Below are positions 23,848 to 35,700 of a stretch of DNA of 64,000 nt, in pieces. The notes under the pieces are model-generated. The model did not search any database and was not told where the DNA came from. It was given only the letters and a program-made list of their open reading frames with translations. Location: positions 310,001-374,000 of the forward strand of contig NZ_CP095078.1 in NCBI RefSeq assembly GCF_022919075.1, written 5' to 3'. Positions within the stretch are counted from its first letter, which is position 1; each line of letters begins with the position of its first letter. A program made the translations under genes and the position numbers. The stretch comes from Nocardioides sp. W7. Its GTDB lineage: Bacteria > Actinomycetota > Actinomycetes > Propionibacteriales > Nocardioidaceae.

Positions 23848-24447
23848 TCAGCTCGCCCCGGTTTCGAGGGTGGCGGGGCGACGCTCACGCGGCCGGTCCA
23901 TGCGCTCGGCCATCGCCGAGACCCGCTCGACCGACGGCGGGGTGGCCGTCCAGTCGAACGAGTCGGCGCCGACGTTCACCTGCAGGGTGGTGGAGGCCTT
24001 CAGCGACCCGCCCGCAGCGCTCCACAGCTCCCGGGGCAGGCTCCGATCGTCGCCGAGCGACAGCAGGACCGAGGTCGACATGGGGGCGGTGAAGAACTCC
24101 TCCGGCAGGTTGTCGGCCGCCGCGAACAGGCTCACCAGGTCGCCGAGCAGCTGGTGCTCGTCGCGCGGGCTGCCCGCCCAGGCGCTCACCAGGTAGCTCA
24201 GCTGCACCATCGGCTGCAGCTTTCGACGCTGCAACGACCCGCCCTCGGCGGTGCGGTGCATCGGCGAGCGCGACGGCTGGGTGCTGCGCTGGACGTCGTA
24301 CAGGAAGAAGTTGACGGTGATCCGGGACAGCTGGGCCGACCAGTTGCCGGTCGGGGCGTCGAACGCCACGTCACCGATCTCCTCGGGGAGGGGCAGGCGC
24401 GCCCGCACCATGCGCTCCAGCCCGGAGTCGACGTTGCTGATGAACAC
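23848..24447 (-). CDS. DUF4255 protein, CIS tail cap/terminator (Afp16/Cis16 type, 199 aa)
   Basis: The conserved family start is VFISNVDSGLERMVRARLPL, followed by VAFDAPTGNWSAQLSRITVN, FFLYDVQRSTQ, LSYLVSAWAGSPRDEHQLLG, and the final RPRERRPATLETG. I start at the GTG at 24447 because the open frame back to the ATG at 24537 uses AT-ending codons unlike coding DNA of this genome. The protein caps the tube and sheath at the end far from the baseplate. It opens the small operon with the lipoprotein and PAAR-like genes and is divergent from the giant membrane genes. Confidence 0.9.
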   Translation of the reverse strand: MFISNVDSGLERMVRARLPLPEEIGDVAFDAPTGNWSAQLSRITVNFFLYDVQRSTQPSRSPMHRTAEGGSLQRRKLQPMVQLSYLVSAWAGSPRDEHQLLGDLVSLFAAADNLPEEFFTAPMSTSVLLSLGDDRSLPRELWSAAGGSLKASTTLQVNVGADSFDWTATPPSVERVSAMAERMDRPRERRPATLETGAS

Positions 24448-24651
24448 CGGCGTGAGTCTGGCACGGACGACCGGCCGGCACGGGGGAATCGGCGCCTCCG
24501 GACGGACCGGAGGTGGACTAGACGGCAAAATCCCCATTCCGCCACGCGTACGGGCGGCCGCTCCTAGTCTGACACGGCTTCCCCGGCCACATCTGAACCC
24601 TCGGTAGGTCTCCGTGCTCCGCTCCGCTCAGCGCCCCTGCGCAGCGTCAGT

Positions 24652-27063
24652 GTGCACCCCCAAGGGCGGTACGACGTGCGGGTAGCCACCGAGAACCGGG
24701 TGGTCATGGCGGAGCCGGGTTCGACCATCGACCTGGTCGTCGACGTCGTCAACACCGGCGACCTCATCGACGGTGTCACCGCGAGCCTCATCGGGCTGCC
24801 GGGCGCGACGGTCGACGTCGAGCCGAAGGTGCTCCCGCTCTTCCCGTCCGCGCAGGGCCAGATCCGGCTGACCGTCGAGGTCCCCGCCACCCAGCCCGCG
24901 GGCTCGCACCCGGTGAGCGTCGAGGTCGTCTCGCACGGCAGCGGAGCGGTCTCCCAGCACGTCGACATCGACCTGTCGGTCTCGGCCCGGCCCGCCGTCC
25001 GCCTCGGCCGCACGCCGCACACCGTGCGCGGACGCCGCAACGGCCGGTTCGTGCTCGAGGTCGAGAACACCGGCAACACCGCGCTCGACGCCAGCCTCGA
25101 CGCAACCGTCGAGGACGGCCGTACGACGACCCGGTTCACCCCGCGCACGCTCCGGGTCGAGCCGGGAGTCACCACCCCCGTCATCCTGGTCGTCAAGGGG
25201 CCCCGGATGTTCACGGGCGCCGAGCTCGACCGCACCGCGGCGATCAACCTCACCGCCAAGCGGACCAACGTCATCTCGGCGATGCAGGAGGCGGAGAACG
25301 AGCCCGAGCTCGAAGCCGCCACCACGGTCGTCCTGCGCCAGCGGCCGACGATCAGCCGCGGGGTGCTGACCGCGCTGATCCTGATGCTGATCATCGGCCT
25401 GTGGGCCGCCGTCTTCCTGCTCGGCCTGACCCAGGTCCTCGCCGGCGACCCGCTCACCAAGACCGCGCCCGCATCGTTCTTCCCGGTCAGCGCCGAGGAG
25501 GCCGCGGCCGAGGCCGACGGCGCAGGGTCCGAGGGCGGATCCGAGGGCGAGGCGGCCGGAGGCGGGGACGCGGCGGCCGCCGCGCCGGCCGGGGCCATGC
25601 CCAAGGACGGCCTGCTGCCGCCGGGCGTCGGCGGCACCATCGAGGGGGTCGTCACCGCGACCAGCAACGAGCTGCCCGTCGGCCGGATCCTGGTGGAGGC
25701 CTACCGCGACGGCCGCAAGGGCCCGCAGCTGGTCAGCTCCGCTGCCAGCCAGACCGACGGCACCTACTCGCTGGTCGGGCTGTTCCCCACGTCGTACCGG
25801 CTGAAGTTCAGCGCCAAGGGCTTCGAGCCGGTCTGGTACCCCGCCAAGAAGAACCCCGCCCGAGCGACCCAGGTCCCCGTCTCCGCCCAGGGGAAGGTCG
25901 CCGGCATCAACGCCGTCGTCAGCGGCCTGCCCGCGCAGATCCAGGGCACCATCGACCAGGGCTCGTCGCTCGAACCGGCCGAGGCGACGGTCACCGCGCG
26001 GCCGCTCGACATGCTGACCCCCGAGGGGCTGCCCGTCGGGGTCGTCGCCCAGACCACGACCACCAACGGCGCGTACACGCTGACCGGGCTGCCCGCGCCC
26101 GCGACCTACGAGCTGAGCTTCGAGTTCGTCGGGTACGCCGTGAAGAAGGTCGTCACGAAGGTCTCCGGCGAGGAGCAGCGCCTGCAGCCGAGCATCGTGC
26201 CGAGCGCCTCGGCGGGGACCATCAGCGGCACCGTCACCGACGGCCGGCGGAAGCCGCTCGGCGGCGTCACGGTGTCCACGACCATCGCCGGCGAGACCGT
26301 CTCGATCGTCACCCCGACCGTCGGCGTGGTGGGGCAGTACACCCTCGGCGACCTGCCGACGCCCGGCACCTACGTGCTGACCTTCACCTCCGAGGGTCAC
26401 GGCTCGACCTCGGAGGTCGTGGAGCTGGACGCCGGGCAGACCCGACCGGGGCTGAACGTCCGGCTGATCGCAGGCACCGGGAGCATCACCGGCCACCTCT
26501 ACGACCTGGACGGCAAGGGCATCGGCGGCGCCACGGTGACGGTCGGCGGCGCGAGCGGCATGCCGGCCGCCACCGGCGCGGACGCCGTCACCGGCAGCAC
26601 CCCGCTGGTCCCGACCGCGACCACGCTCACCACCGGTGACGTGGGCAGCTTCAGCCTCAGCGGCCTGCAGGCGCCGGGCGAGTACACCCTGACCTTCAGC
26701 CTGAAGGGCTACGCCGCCCAGTCGGTGCCCGTCGTGCTCAGCGAGAGCGGACCGAGCAACACCCTCGAGGTCACGCTCACCACGGAGCTGGGTCGCCTGG
26801 CGGGCGTGGTCGTCGACGCCTCCGGCACGCCGTACGTCGGAGCGACCGTCTCCGTCACCAACGGCCAGCAGACCTGGACGGCCACCTCGGGCGCCGCCGG
26901 CACCGGCGACCTGCCGGCCGGTGGCTACCGCGTGAACGGCCTGCCGCCCGGCAGCTACTCCGCGACCGTCACCGCACCCAACATGAGGCAGCAGACCGCC
27001 CTCGTCACGATCATCGCCGGCGTCGACACCACCCAGCGGCTGCGCGTGCGGAGGGCCGACTGA
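24652..27063 (+). CDS. Membrane protein: two cytosolic Ig-like domains, one span, CarboxypepD_reg repeats (803 aa)
   Basis: Residues about 1-225 hold two NEW3/CARDB-like beta-sandwiches (IDLVVDVVNTGDLIDGVTAS; FVLEVENTGNTALDASLDA). A membrane span covers about 238-262 (LILMLIIGLWAAVFLLGL). An acidic Ala/Glu/Gly linker follows, and then about five CarboxypepD_reg repeats to the end (GTIEGVVTATSNELPVGRI; GTISGTVTDGRRKPLGGVTV). The basic RQRPTISRG flank predicts N-in, C-out, and there is no signal peptide. The N-terminal half resembles the so-called hydrolytic protein beside Streptomyces CIS genes (from memory). It is divergent from the CIS cap gene. The GTG start is uncertain by some codons. Confidence 0.8.
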   Translation: MHPQGRYDVRVATENRVVMAEPGSTIDLVVDVVNTGDLIDGVTASLIGLPGATVDVEPKVLPLFPSAQGQIRLTVEVPATQPAGSHPVSVEVVSHGSGAVSQHVDIDLSVSARPAVRLGRTPHTVRGRRNGRFVLEVENTGNTALDASLDATVEDGRTTTRFTPRTLRVEPGVTTPVILVVKGPRMFTGAELDRTAAINLTAKRTNVISAMQEAENEPELEAATTVVLRQRPTISRGVLTALILMLIIGLWAAVFLLGLTQVLAGDPLTKTAPASFFPVSAEEAAAEADGAGSEGGSEGEAAGGGDAAAAAPAGAMPKDGLLPPGVGGTIEGVVTATSNELPVGRILVEAYRDGRKGPQLVSSAASQTDGTYSLVGLFPTSYRLKFSAKGFEPVWYPAKKNPARATQVPVSAQGKVAGINAVVSGLPAQIQGTIDQGSSLEPAEATVTARPLDMLTPEGLPVGVVAQTTTTNGAYTLTGLPAPATYELSFEFVGYAVKKVVTKVSGEEQRLQPSIVPSASAGTISGTVTDGRRKPLGGVTVSTTIAGETVSIVTPTVGVVGQYTLGDLPTPGTYVLTFTSEGHGSTSEVVELDAGQTRPGLNVRLIAGTGSITGHLYDLDGKGIGGATVTVGGASGMPAATGADAVTGSTPLVPTATTLTTGDVGSFSLSGLQAPGEYTLTFSLKGYAAQSVPVVLSESGPSNTLEVTLTTELGRLAGVVVDASGTPYVGATVSVTNGQQTWTATSGAAGTGDLPAGGYRVNGLPPGSYSATVTAPNMRQQTALVTIIAGVDTTQRLRVRRAD

Positions 27064-29702
27064 TGCACGTCGACATCACCCCGCGCCGGTTCGAGCTGAT
27101 GCCGGGCGTCCCCCAGCCGATCAACGTCACGATCAGCAACACCAGCGACGTCATCGGCGGGTACGCCGTCCGCATCCTCGGCGCCGACCCGTCCTGGATC
27201 ACGATCGACGACGCCGAGATCTCGCTCTTCCCGGACGAGAGCCGCACCGTGAGCGTGCTGGTCTCCGTGCCCGACGGCATGACCGCGGGCGAGCGCCGGC
27301 TCGCCGTGCAGGTGCGCGAGCTGACCCCGCCCGAGGGGGCGGTGGTCGAGGAAGTCGTGTTCACGGTCCCGGAGGCTCCGGCCGTCCAGCTGCGGGTCGA
27401 CCCGATGGCCGTGACCGCCGGCCGGACGGCCCGGCTGAACCTGCTCATCGACAACACCGGCAACACGCCGATCCACCGGCGCCTGCACGGCCAGGACCCG
27501 GAGAGCCGGGTGCGGTTCAGGTTCGAACCGCCGATCCTCAGGCTCGAGCCCGGCGAGCACGCCCTGGTGGATATGCGGGCCAGCGCCAAGCAGCCGTTCC
27601 TCGGCAACCCGGTGGTCCGACCCCTGGAGCTCCGGCTGGTCGACCCCGACTACGTCCCCGCCGCGCCACCGCCCGAGGAGAAGGACGAGACGGCGAAGCT
27701 CGCCCGTCCGAAGCTGCGCCGCAAGCCCCCCGTGCCGCGGATCGACGACGAGACCATCCCGTCGCTCGCGAACGCCACGTTCATCCAGAAGCCGGTGATC
27801 TCCCGCGGTCCGGTGTCACTGATCGGCCTGCTGATCGCCGTCACCGTCTTCGCGATCGTCATCACCCTCTCGCTGTCGCGCCTGGTCGGCCAGTCCGCCG
27901 CCGACCGCAACCTGGCGCTCGAGATCGCCGCGGCCCGCGATGGCGGGGCGAGCACCGGGACCTCCGGCCTGGCCGGCACGGTCTCCCTGCTCACCTCCGG
28001 CGCCCCCGTCGAGGGGGTGACCGTGAGCGTCTTCTCGGCAGCGGACACCGAGGCCCCCCTGGCCACGACCGCGACGTCCGACCAGGGCACGTGGAGCCTC
28101 GGGAAGCTCGCCGCCGGCGACTACAAGGTCACCTTCCGTGGCGCCGGGTTCGTCCAGCTCTGGTATCCCCAGGCCCTGGACCCTGCCGACGCCGAGACCG
28201 TCACCGTCGAGGCCGGCGCCGACCAGCAGGGACTCGACGTGGCCCTGGGCGGGGTCCCCGCCTCCATCGCGGGCGTCGTCGACGGTCCCGACGTCGCCGC
28301 CGCGACCCTGACCCTCCGGGCCCCGCTGAGCGGCATGGCCGCCGGCACCGTCAGCCCCGCCGACACCGGCGACGTGTCCACCGCCCAGCAGGGCGCGGTC
28401 GTCATGACCGTGCCCGTCGGCGACGACGGCAGCTTCGTCCTCGAGAACGTGCCCTCGCCGAGCGTCTACGACCTGGTGGTCGAGAAGCCCGGCTTCGCCA
28501 CCTCCACGCAACGCGTCGACGTCTCCGCCGGCGAGGAGCGGACCGGCGTCGAGATCACGCTGCGCCAGGGCGACGGCCTGATCAGCGGCATCGTCAGCTC
28601 CGCGGCAGGCCCGCTCGGAGAGGCGACGATCACCGCCACGTCGGGCCAGACGACCGTTACGACGATGTCCGTGAGCGAGGGCGACCCGGGCACCTTCAGC
28701 CTGCGTGGCCTGCCGACGCCGGCGACCTTCACCGTCGTGATCAGCCTCGCCGACTACGCCAGCCAGACGCTGACGGTCACCCTCGCCGACGGCCAGCGAC
28801 TGACCGGCATCGGCGTCACCCTGGACAGCTCCTCGGGCCAGCTCTCCGGGCAGGTGCTGACGGCCGCCGACGAGCAGCCGGCGGCCGGTGTCCTGGTGTC
28901 GGTGACCAACGGCGTCCAGACCGTGCAGACGGCCACCACCAGCTCCTCGGAGACCGAGGATGGCGGGCACTGGAAGGTCACGGGCCTGGCGCTCCCCGGC
29001 AACTACACGGTGACGTTCAGCCGCTCCGACCTCGAACCCCAGACCGTCGCGCTCGCCCTCGACGCCCAGGGCCGGCTGGTGACCGACAACGGCAGCACCG
29101 CCACTGCGCAGGAGGTCCAGATGGTCTCCGCCACGGCGGTCGTCCAGGGCACGGTCCTGCAGCGCCAGCGCACCGTCGGCGGGACCACTCCCGCCGCGGT
29201 CCCGATCGGCGAGGCCACCGTCACGCTCACGTCGAACGCCTCGACGTACACCGTGACGACCGCGAGCGTCCCGCAGCGCAACGCGGGCCAGTACCGGATC
29301 GCCGGGGTCCCGCCGGGCACCTACACGCTCAGCATCGGCCGCAACGGGGTCAGCCCCGTCTCGCAGATCGTGGAGCTGACGGCCGGCCAGACCTTCACCG
29401 GCGAGACCACGCTCTCGGTCGCAGCCTCGGTGACCGTCACGGTGGTCGACGCGCAGGGCTCGCCCGTCGGCCCGGGCTGGGTCGTCGAGCTCTACCGCTA
29501 CGCGGAGTACCCCGACTCGGTCTACCGGCTCGGACGTACTGGTCAGAACAGCACGGTCACGTTCGAAGACGTCGACGCCCCCGGGGCGTACATCATCCAG
29601 ATCAAGGCCACGCGGGGCGGTGCCTCACGCGGATCGACGACGATCCGCGTCGACGCGAGCGAGTCCGCGACGGCCACGGTGGAGGCACGCTCAGATGGCT
29701 GA
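27063..29702 (+). CDS. Paralogous membrane protein with outside CarboxypepD_reg repeats (879 aa)
   Basis: It has the same plan as the preceding gene. Two cytosolic NEW3-like domains cover about residues 1-205 (HVDITPRRFELMPGVPQPIN; RLNLLIDNTGNTPIHRR). A basic, Pro-rich stretch (LARPKLRRKPPVPR) leads to one span at about 251-275 (LIGLLIAVTVFAIVITLSL). The rest is about six CarboxypepD_reg repeats (GDGLISGIVSSAAGPLGEAT and similar) ending in a domain with VTVTVVDAQGSPVGPGW. The ATG overlaps the upstream stop by one base. The cytosolic half is the more conserved part relative to its paralogues. Confidence 0.82.
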   Translation: MHVDITPRRFELMPGVPQPINVTISNTSDVIGGYAVRILGADPSWITIDDAEISLFPDESRTVSVLVSVPDGMTAGERRLAVQVRELTPPEGAVVEEVVFTVPEAPAVQLRVDPMAVTAGRTARLNLLIDNTGNTPIHRRLHGQDPESRVRFRFEPPILRLEPGEHALVDMRASAKQPFLGNPVVRPLELRLVDPDYVPAAPPPEEKDETAKLARPKLRRKPPVPRIDDETIPSLANATFIQKPVISRGPVSLIGLLIAVTVFAIVITLSLSRLVGQSAADRNLALEIAAARDGGASTGTSGLAGTVSLLTSGAPVEGVTVSVFSAADTEAPLATTATSDQGTWSLGKLAAGDYKVTFRGAGFVQLWYPQALDPADAETVTVEAGADQQGLDVALGGVPASIAGVVDGPDVAAATLTLRAPLSGMAAGTVSPADTGDVSTAQQGAVVMTVPVGDDGSFVLENVPSPSVYDLVVEKPGFATSTQRVDVSAGEERTGVEITLRQGDGLISGIVSSAAGPLGEATITATSGQTTVTTMSVSEGDPGTFSLRGLPTPATFTVVISLADYASQTLTVTLADGQRLTGIGVTLDSSSGQLSGQVLTAADEQPAAGVLVSVTNGVQTVQTATTSSSETEDGGHWKVTGLALPGNYTVTFSRSDLEPQTVALALDAQGRLVTDNGSTATAQEVQMVSATAVVQGTVLQRQRTVGGTTPAAVPIGEATVTLTSNASTYTVTTASVPQRNAGQYRIAGVPPGTYTLSIGRNGVSPVSQIVELTAGQTFTGETTLSVAASVTVTVVDAQGSPVGPGWVVELYRYAEYPDSVYRLGRTGQNSTVTFEDVDAPGAYIIQIKATRGGASRGSTTIRVDASESATATVEARSDG

Positions 29703-32700
29703 CGACAGGTACGACGGAATCGAGCCGCGCCCGCTCGTCGGCGTGGCCCCGCAGATCGGCACCGCCGCCGCCGTCCCGACCACCCTGCGCGTCGCGGTCA
29801 CCAACGCCGCCGCCCAGCCGCGGGTGCTGTCGGTGGCCGCGGTCGGCCTCGACGCCTCGTGGACCACGGGGCCGCAGCGCACCGGCGTGCTCGCGCCCGG
29901 AGGCTCCGCCGTCGTCGAGATCCGGCTCTCCCCGCCGCTGGGCACGCTGCCGGCGCACTACCCGCTGGTGGTCGCCGCCCAGCCGCTCGACCCCGAGACC
30001 GGCCAGCCCACGAGCCCGGTGACCGGCACCGCCGAGTCCGTGCTCGTCGTCAACCCGCGATCGCAGCTGTCCCTCGACGTCAAGCCGGCCGCGGTGACCC
30101 TGATCGGGGCGCGCCGGTTCGCCGTCGAGCTCCACAACAGCGGCGCGGTGACGGCCGAGGTCAAGCTCGAGCTCAAGTCGAGCACGCACGTCAGCTTCCA
30201 CCTCCAGCGCGACGTGGTCCGGGTCAAGCCGAGCGAGACGGTCACTGTCCGCGCCCGGGCCCGGGCCCGGCGACCCACCATGGTCGGCCCGCGCTCGGTG
30301 CACTCGTTCACGGTGAGCGCCCGGGGCTCGGAGACCGTGCGCCACGTCGACGGACAGATCATCCAGCGGTCCCTGATCGGGCCGACCGGCGTCAAGGCGT
30401 TCTTCCTCCTCCTCGCGATCGCCGTGTGGGCGGGGGCCGCCATCGTGTTCATCCCGGCGCTGGCCGAGCGGGTGCAGACCTCCTCGGAGGAGTCGGCGGC
30501 CGCGGAGTCCCCGGGCGGTGAGGACGCCGAGAGCGAGGGCGCCGACGCGGCCGCCGGCGAGGACGGCGAGGACGGCGGGACAGAGGACGGCGAGGACGCC
30601 GCGGGCGAGGAGGACGCCGCCGGGGAGAAGAAGGAGGGCCTCCAGCTCAGCGGCACCGTCGCCGGCGAGAGCCCCGAGGGCGTCTCCGTGCAGCTGGAGC
30701 CCACCTCGCTCGTCAACGAGAAGGCCCAGGGCGGCACCGGGGTCGGCGTCGAGGACGCCGTCCTGGACGGCACGGGCATGCGCCTGGCGTCGGCGTTCCT
30801 GCGCAGCGCTCCCGAGCGCGCCGTCGCCGAGCGCAGCGTGCAGACCTCCCAGGACGGCTCCTGGGCGTTCCCGTCGGTGCCGACGCCCGGCTACTACCTG
30901 GTCAGCTTCACCAAGCCCGGCTACCAGACCCAGCGGTTCGTCGTCGACTCCAGCAGCGAGGCGGCCGGCGAGCCCCTCGAGTTCGACCTGAAGTCGGGAG
31001 AGGGCTCCCTGTCGGGACGGATCACCGGCCCCGACGGCAAGCCCGAGGGCGGGGCCTCGATCACCATCACCGACGGCACCAACACCGCGGTGACCAACAG
31101 CAACTCCAAGGGCGACATCGGCGCCTGGTCCATCGAGGGCCTCTCCACGCCGAGCACGTACGTCGTGACCGCGACCAAGCACAACATGAGCAGCGAGGCC
31201 CGCGTCGTACCCCTCGGCGCCGGCGGGTCCGCGACGGCCTCGCTCAAGCTCGTCTCCGGTGTCGCGCTCCTCACCGGCAGCGTCGAGGCGTCCGGCCTCG
31301 GCGGCCGGAGCGCGGGCGTCGGCGGCATCACCATCACCGTGAGCGACGGCAAGGGCGACGTCCGGACCGCCACCACCCTCACCCAGGACCCGCGCGGCAG
31401 CTACTCGATGCCCTCCCTCCCGGCACCCGGCACCTACTCGGTGACCGCGAGCGGCGCCGGCTACCAGCCGCAGACCAAGGCGCTCACCCTGAAGAAGGGC
31501 AAGGCCACCGCCACGCTCGACTTCGACCTGAACCCCTCGACCGGTCACCTCAGCGGCCGGGTGCTCGCGACCGACGCCGACGGCGTCACGCGGGGCTGGC
31601 CGAACACCGGCCTGACGCTCAGCAACCCCGACCACACCTACAAGACGATGAGCACCGAGGCGACCCGGCCGGGTGACGAGAGCGGCAGCGGCAGCTACGA
31701 GTTCGCGGGCGTGACGCCCGGCTCCTACGTGCTGACGGCGTCGTACTTCGGCAAGAAGACCCTGCACCAGAACGTCGAGGTGAAGACCGGTCCGTCGAAG
31801 TCCTGGACCCTCCGGCTCGAGAACGACGGCAGCGACGGCCTGACCGCCAGCTCCACCATCGAGGGCTCGGTGCTGGACGCCGTCACCCAGCTGCCGGTGC
31901 CCGACAACATCTGCGCCCTCGCCGGCTCGGTGCCGGACTGCCTGACCGCGACGGTCAACCAGCCGAAGGTCCCGAGCACCACCCCCGAGACCTACGACAC
32001 CTTCACGACGTCGTTCGCGCCGGGCGAGAACTACACGCTCCCGGACCCCGAGGACAACGCGGACGCGTTCCTGCGACCCGGCCTGCACACCGTGACCGTC
32101 CGGGTGCCCGGCTACGAGGTCGGCACCGTCGACGTCGAGCTGGGCGTCGAGACCGCCGCGATCGCGCCGCTGGCCCAGCTCTTCCCCGCCCCCACCGTCT
32201 CCGGCCTGGTGACCGCGTCGTACGACGGCACCCACCCGACCAGCTGCGTGTGGGTCGTCCCCGGCAACCTCGGCAGCGCCCAGCTGGAGGACCAGCTCGG
32301 CAGCTGCAAGGCCGCCCAGACCGCTTCGCCGCCGCGCTGCACCACCTCCAGCTACCCGTTCCTGAACGAGGGCGTCCCGTCCAACGCCTGGTGTGCCGCG
32401 AGCGTCCCCGACGGCTCGGACGGCTCGACCGGTGCCGACGGCGCGTACAGCGTCCAGGTCCCGACGGTCGGCGACTACACCGTGTGGGCGCAGCCGCTGA
32501 ACCCCGAGTACGCCGCCTCGGAGCCCCGCTACGTCAATCTCGGGCGTGGGGAGACCGAGACCGCGAACCTCACCCTCGCGCGGTACGGCGAGATCACGCT
32601 GCAGGTCCTGCAGCCGGGCCCGGACGACGACAAGTTGATGGCGGTGGTCGACGGGACCGAGGTCGAGGTCACGGTCGGCGCGCGGCGGGTCACTACCGAG

Positions 32701-35700
32701 GTCACGACCACGGGCGGCGTCGCGAGGGTCACCGGACTGCTGCCGAACGTCCAGTACACCGTCAAGGCCGAGACCGACCTCGTGGACGGCGAGGCTCCCG
32801 ACGACGTCACCCTGGCCACCGTGTCCGGCACCACCTCCGGCCTCGCGGCCGGGATGAACCAGGCGACGCCGGCCAAGCTCCGGCTGATCCAGCCGATGGA
32901 AGGCATCACCGGCCGGGTCACCACGAGCCTCGACGACGCCGCGCCCGGCGCCGACAGCCTCGTCGGCGCCAAGGCCACGCTGAAGCTGGCGCGGACGTAC
33001 GACGCCGCCGATGCCCCGGTCTACCCCGTGCCCGCCGCCGAACTCACCACCGACGCCCGTGGCTGCTTCGCCGTCAGCGCGATCCAGGCCGGCCCCAACC
33101 CCGAGCGCCGGGACGCGTGCAAGGGCGACGGCCTCGGCGACAGGTCCTGGCCCACCGGCTCCATCGCCAACCGGGACATCGCCACCAGCCGGGTCCAGCA
33201 GATCACCGTCTCCGCAGACGGGTACGTCTCCCAGACCTACGAGAACCACCCGTTCAGCAGCATCGCCCTCACGTCGTTCAAGCTCGACCCGGCACCGACG
33301 GCGTTCCCGGCCACGTCCGCGATCGGCTACACCCCGGTGCCGACCAACCCGCAGCCCACCGACGGACCGGACTGGTCGCAGGTCGCCGTCAAGGTGACCG
33401 GCAAGCCGTCGAAGGCGGGGACGATCACCGTGGGGCTGACCGGCACCGGGACGGACCGGACGCTGACCTGGTCGGACTCGAAGCTCGCCCCCGGGCAGGT
33501 GCTTCCCGGCACCTACACGGTCGACGTGGAGACTCCTGCCGACTACGCGCCAGTGGTCGGCGCGAAGGTCGTGTGTCCCGTGGGCGGCGGCGCCTGCTCG
33601 TGGACGATGTACGGCGACGCCGCCACCACCACGCCGAAGCTCAAGAAGCGCGGCTCCCTCAAGATCGAGGTGAGGGGCCAGCTGTACCCGTCGGGCTCCG
33701 ACCCCCTCAAGGAGGAGGGCATCTCGGTGACCTACGGGGCCGGGGCCAGCAGCCCGGCCGACGACACCGACGCGACCGGAGTGGCCCTCTTCCCGGGGCT
33801 GGTCCCGGTGATCCAGGACAACCCCCCGTTCACCGTGGCGGACGTGGCCGGCTACGCGCCCGGCAGCACCGCCAACGGGACGCTCGCGCTCTCCTGCATC
33901 AAACCCGGCACCACCGACACCTCCACCGGCACCCAGGTCGTCATCGCCCCGGGCCTGGTCACCACGTGCACCCTGACCCTGACCAAGAAGCTGAGCACGG
34001 TCGCGGGCACCCTGGTCGGCCTGATGCGGGCCGAGGACTCGACCGAGACCCCCCAGACGGGCCAGTCCAACGAGGAGAACCTCGGCAACGTCACCGTCAC
34101 CCTGGACAAGTGCACGGACGTCTCGTGCACCGGCACCAGCACCGGGTCCGGCTGGCCGATGACCCGGGTGACCTCCCTCGGCAACACCAACGACCCCACG
34201 ACCGGCGGCGCCTTCCGCTTCGCGGCGACCACCAGCGAGCTGGGGCCGGGCACCTACCTGGTCCGCGTGCAGCCGGGCGACCTGCCCGCGGGCTACCAGT
34301 CGCCGAGCGACGCCAACCGCACGGTCGTGACGCTGGCCCAGGGCCAGGACCGGACGGACCTGACGGTCAACCTGTACGCCGCTTCGGTCGGCCTCACCGT
34401 CAACGTGGTCGACGACGCCGGCCGAGCGGTGACCGACGCGACGGTCTACCTGCACCGCCGCGCCGTCACCTCCCCCGGGGTCGAGGCCGACCAGCACATG
34501 GCGACGAACACCGCCGGCGCGTACCGGTTCACGGCGGTCGTGCCCGGCTGGACCACGGTCTGGATCAAGGCACCGGGGATCGGGGACGGGAAGCGGGTCC
34601 TGGTCCGCACCAACAGCACCGGCCAGAGCGAGACCGTGACCGTGAACCGCCCGCGCGGTGGCGCCACCGGCCTGGTGACCACGATCGAGAGCAGCTCGAC
34701 GGTCCCGCTTCCCGGAGCCACGGTGACCCTCACCTGCCCGACGTCCGGCCCGACGCCCGGCCGGCCCCCGGTGGCGTACTGCCGTGACGCGGAGCCGGCG
34801 GTCGACATCGAGGGCGAGCCGCTGGAGCGGACCACCGACGAGCAGGGCGGCTACACGTTCGCCGACGTCGCCGTCGGGACGTACGTCGCGACGTACCACA
34901 AGCGCGGCTACGGCTCGACGCCCCAGACCGTCGTCGTCATCACCGCCGCGGGCGGCGACGACGTCCAGGACCCGGTCTCGCTGGAGGGCAAGTGGCAGCA
35001 GGTGAAGATGTCGCTGACCTCGGCGGACACCAGCACCGACCTGTCGGATGCCCTGGGCGGGCTGAAGGTCCGGCTGGTGGGCCTGAACGGCACTCCCTCG
35101 GCGGGCACCGCGGACGTCACGGGCAGCGGCGGGACCTTCACCGCCGGCTTCTCCCGAGTTCGCTGGGGCTGCTACCGCGTCGAGTTCGACCGCCCGACCA
35201 CCTGGCAGGGTGCGATCGTGGGTCCGGCGACGCCGCCGACCCCGACCCCCACCGGGCCGTGCGCCGGCGCCGACCTGGTGATCGCCGACGACAGCACGGG
35301 GACGGTCACGACGCTCTCCTACAGCCTGCGCAGCGGGCGGCTGCCCTGGAAGTTCACCCGGGAGGCCCAGCTGGTGCAGACGCTGCCGGCGGTGACGCTC
35401 ACCCTCACGCCGGAGACCGGCGACCCGATCGTCGTCACGGGAGCGACCACGGGCAACTCGCGGTTCGTGCCGCCGGGCAGCTACGCCGTCACAGCGGCGG
35501 TGCCTGCGGGCGATGCGGCGTACTGGCAGATCACCGCGCCGACCGCACGCGTGACCGTGCCCGACGGCAGTGCGGCGGCCACCCCCGCGTCGATCCACTT
35601 CAAGGAAGTGCTCTTCGAGGTGACCGTGACGGTCCCGAGCCTGACCGGCACGGAGCAGGCGCAGATCCGCTACAGCTCCGGCGCCGGACAGACCGCCACC

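Noticed and set aside
24448-24537. Longer N-terminus for the DUF4255 protein from the ATG at 24537
   Set aside because: Extra 30 codons use AT-ending codons and precede the conserved family start; treated as upstream DNA.
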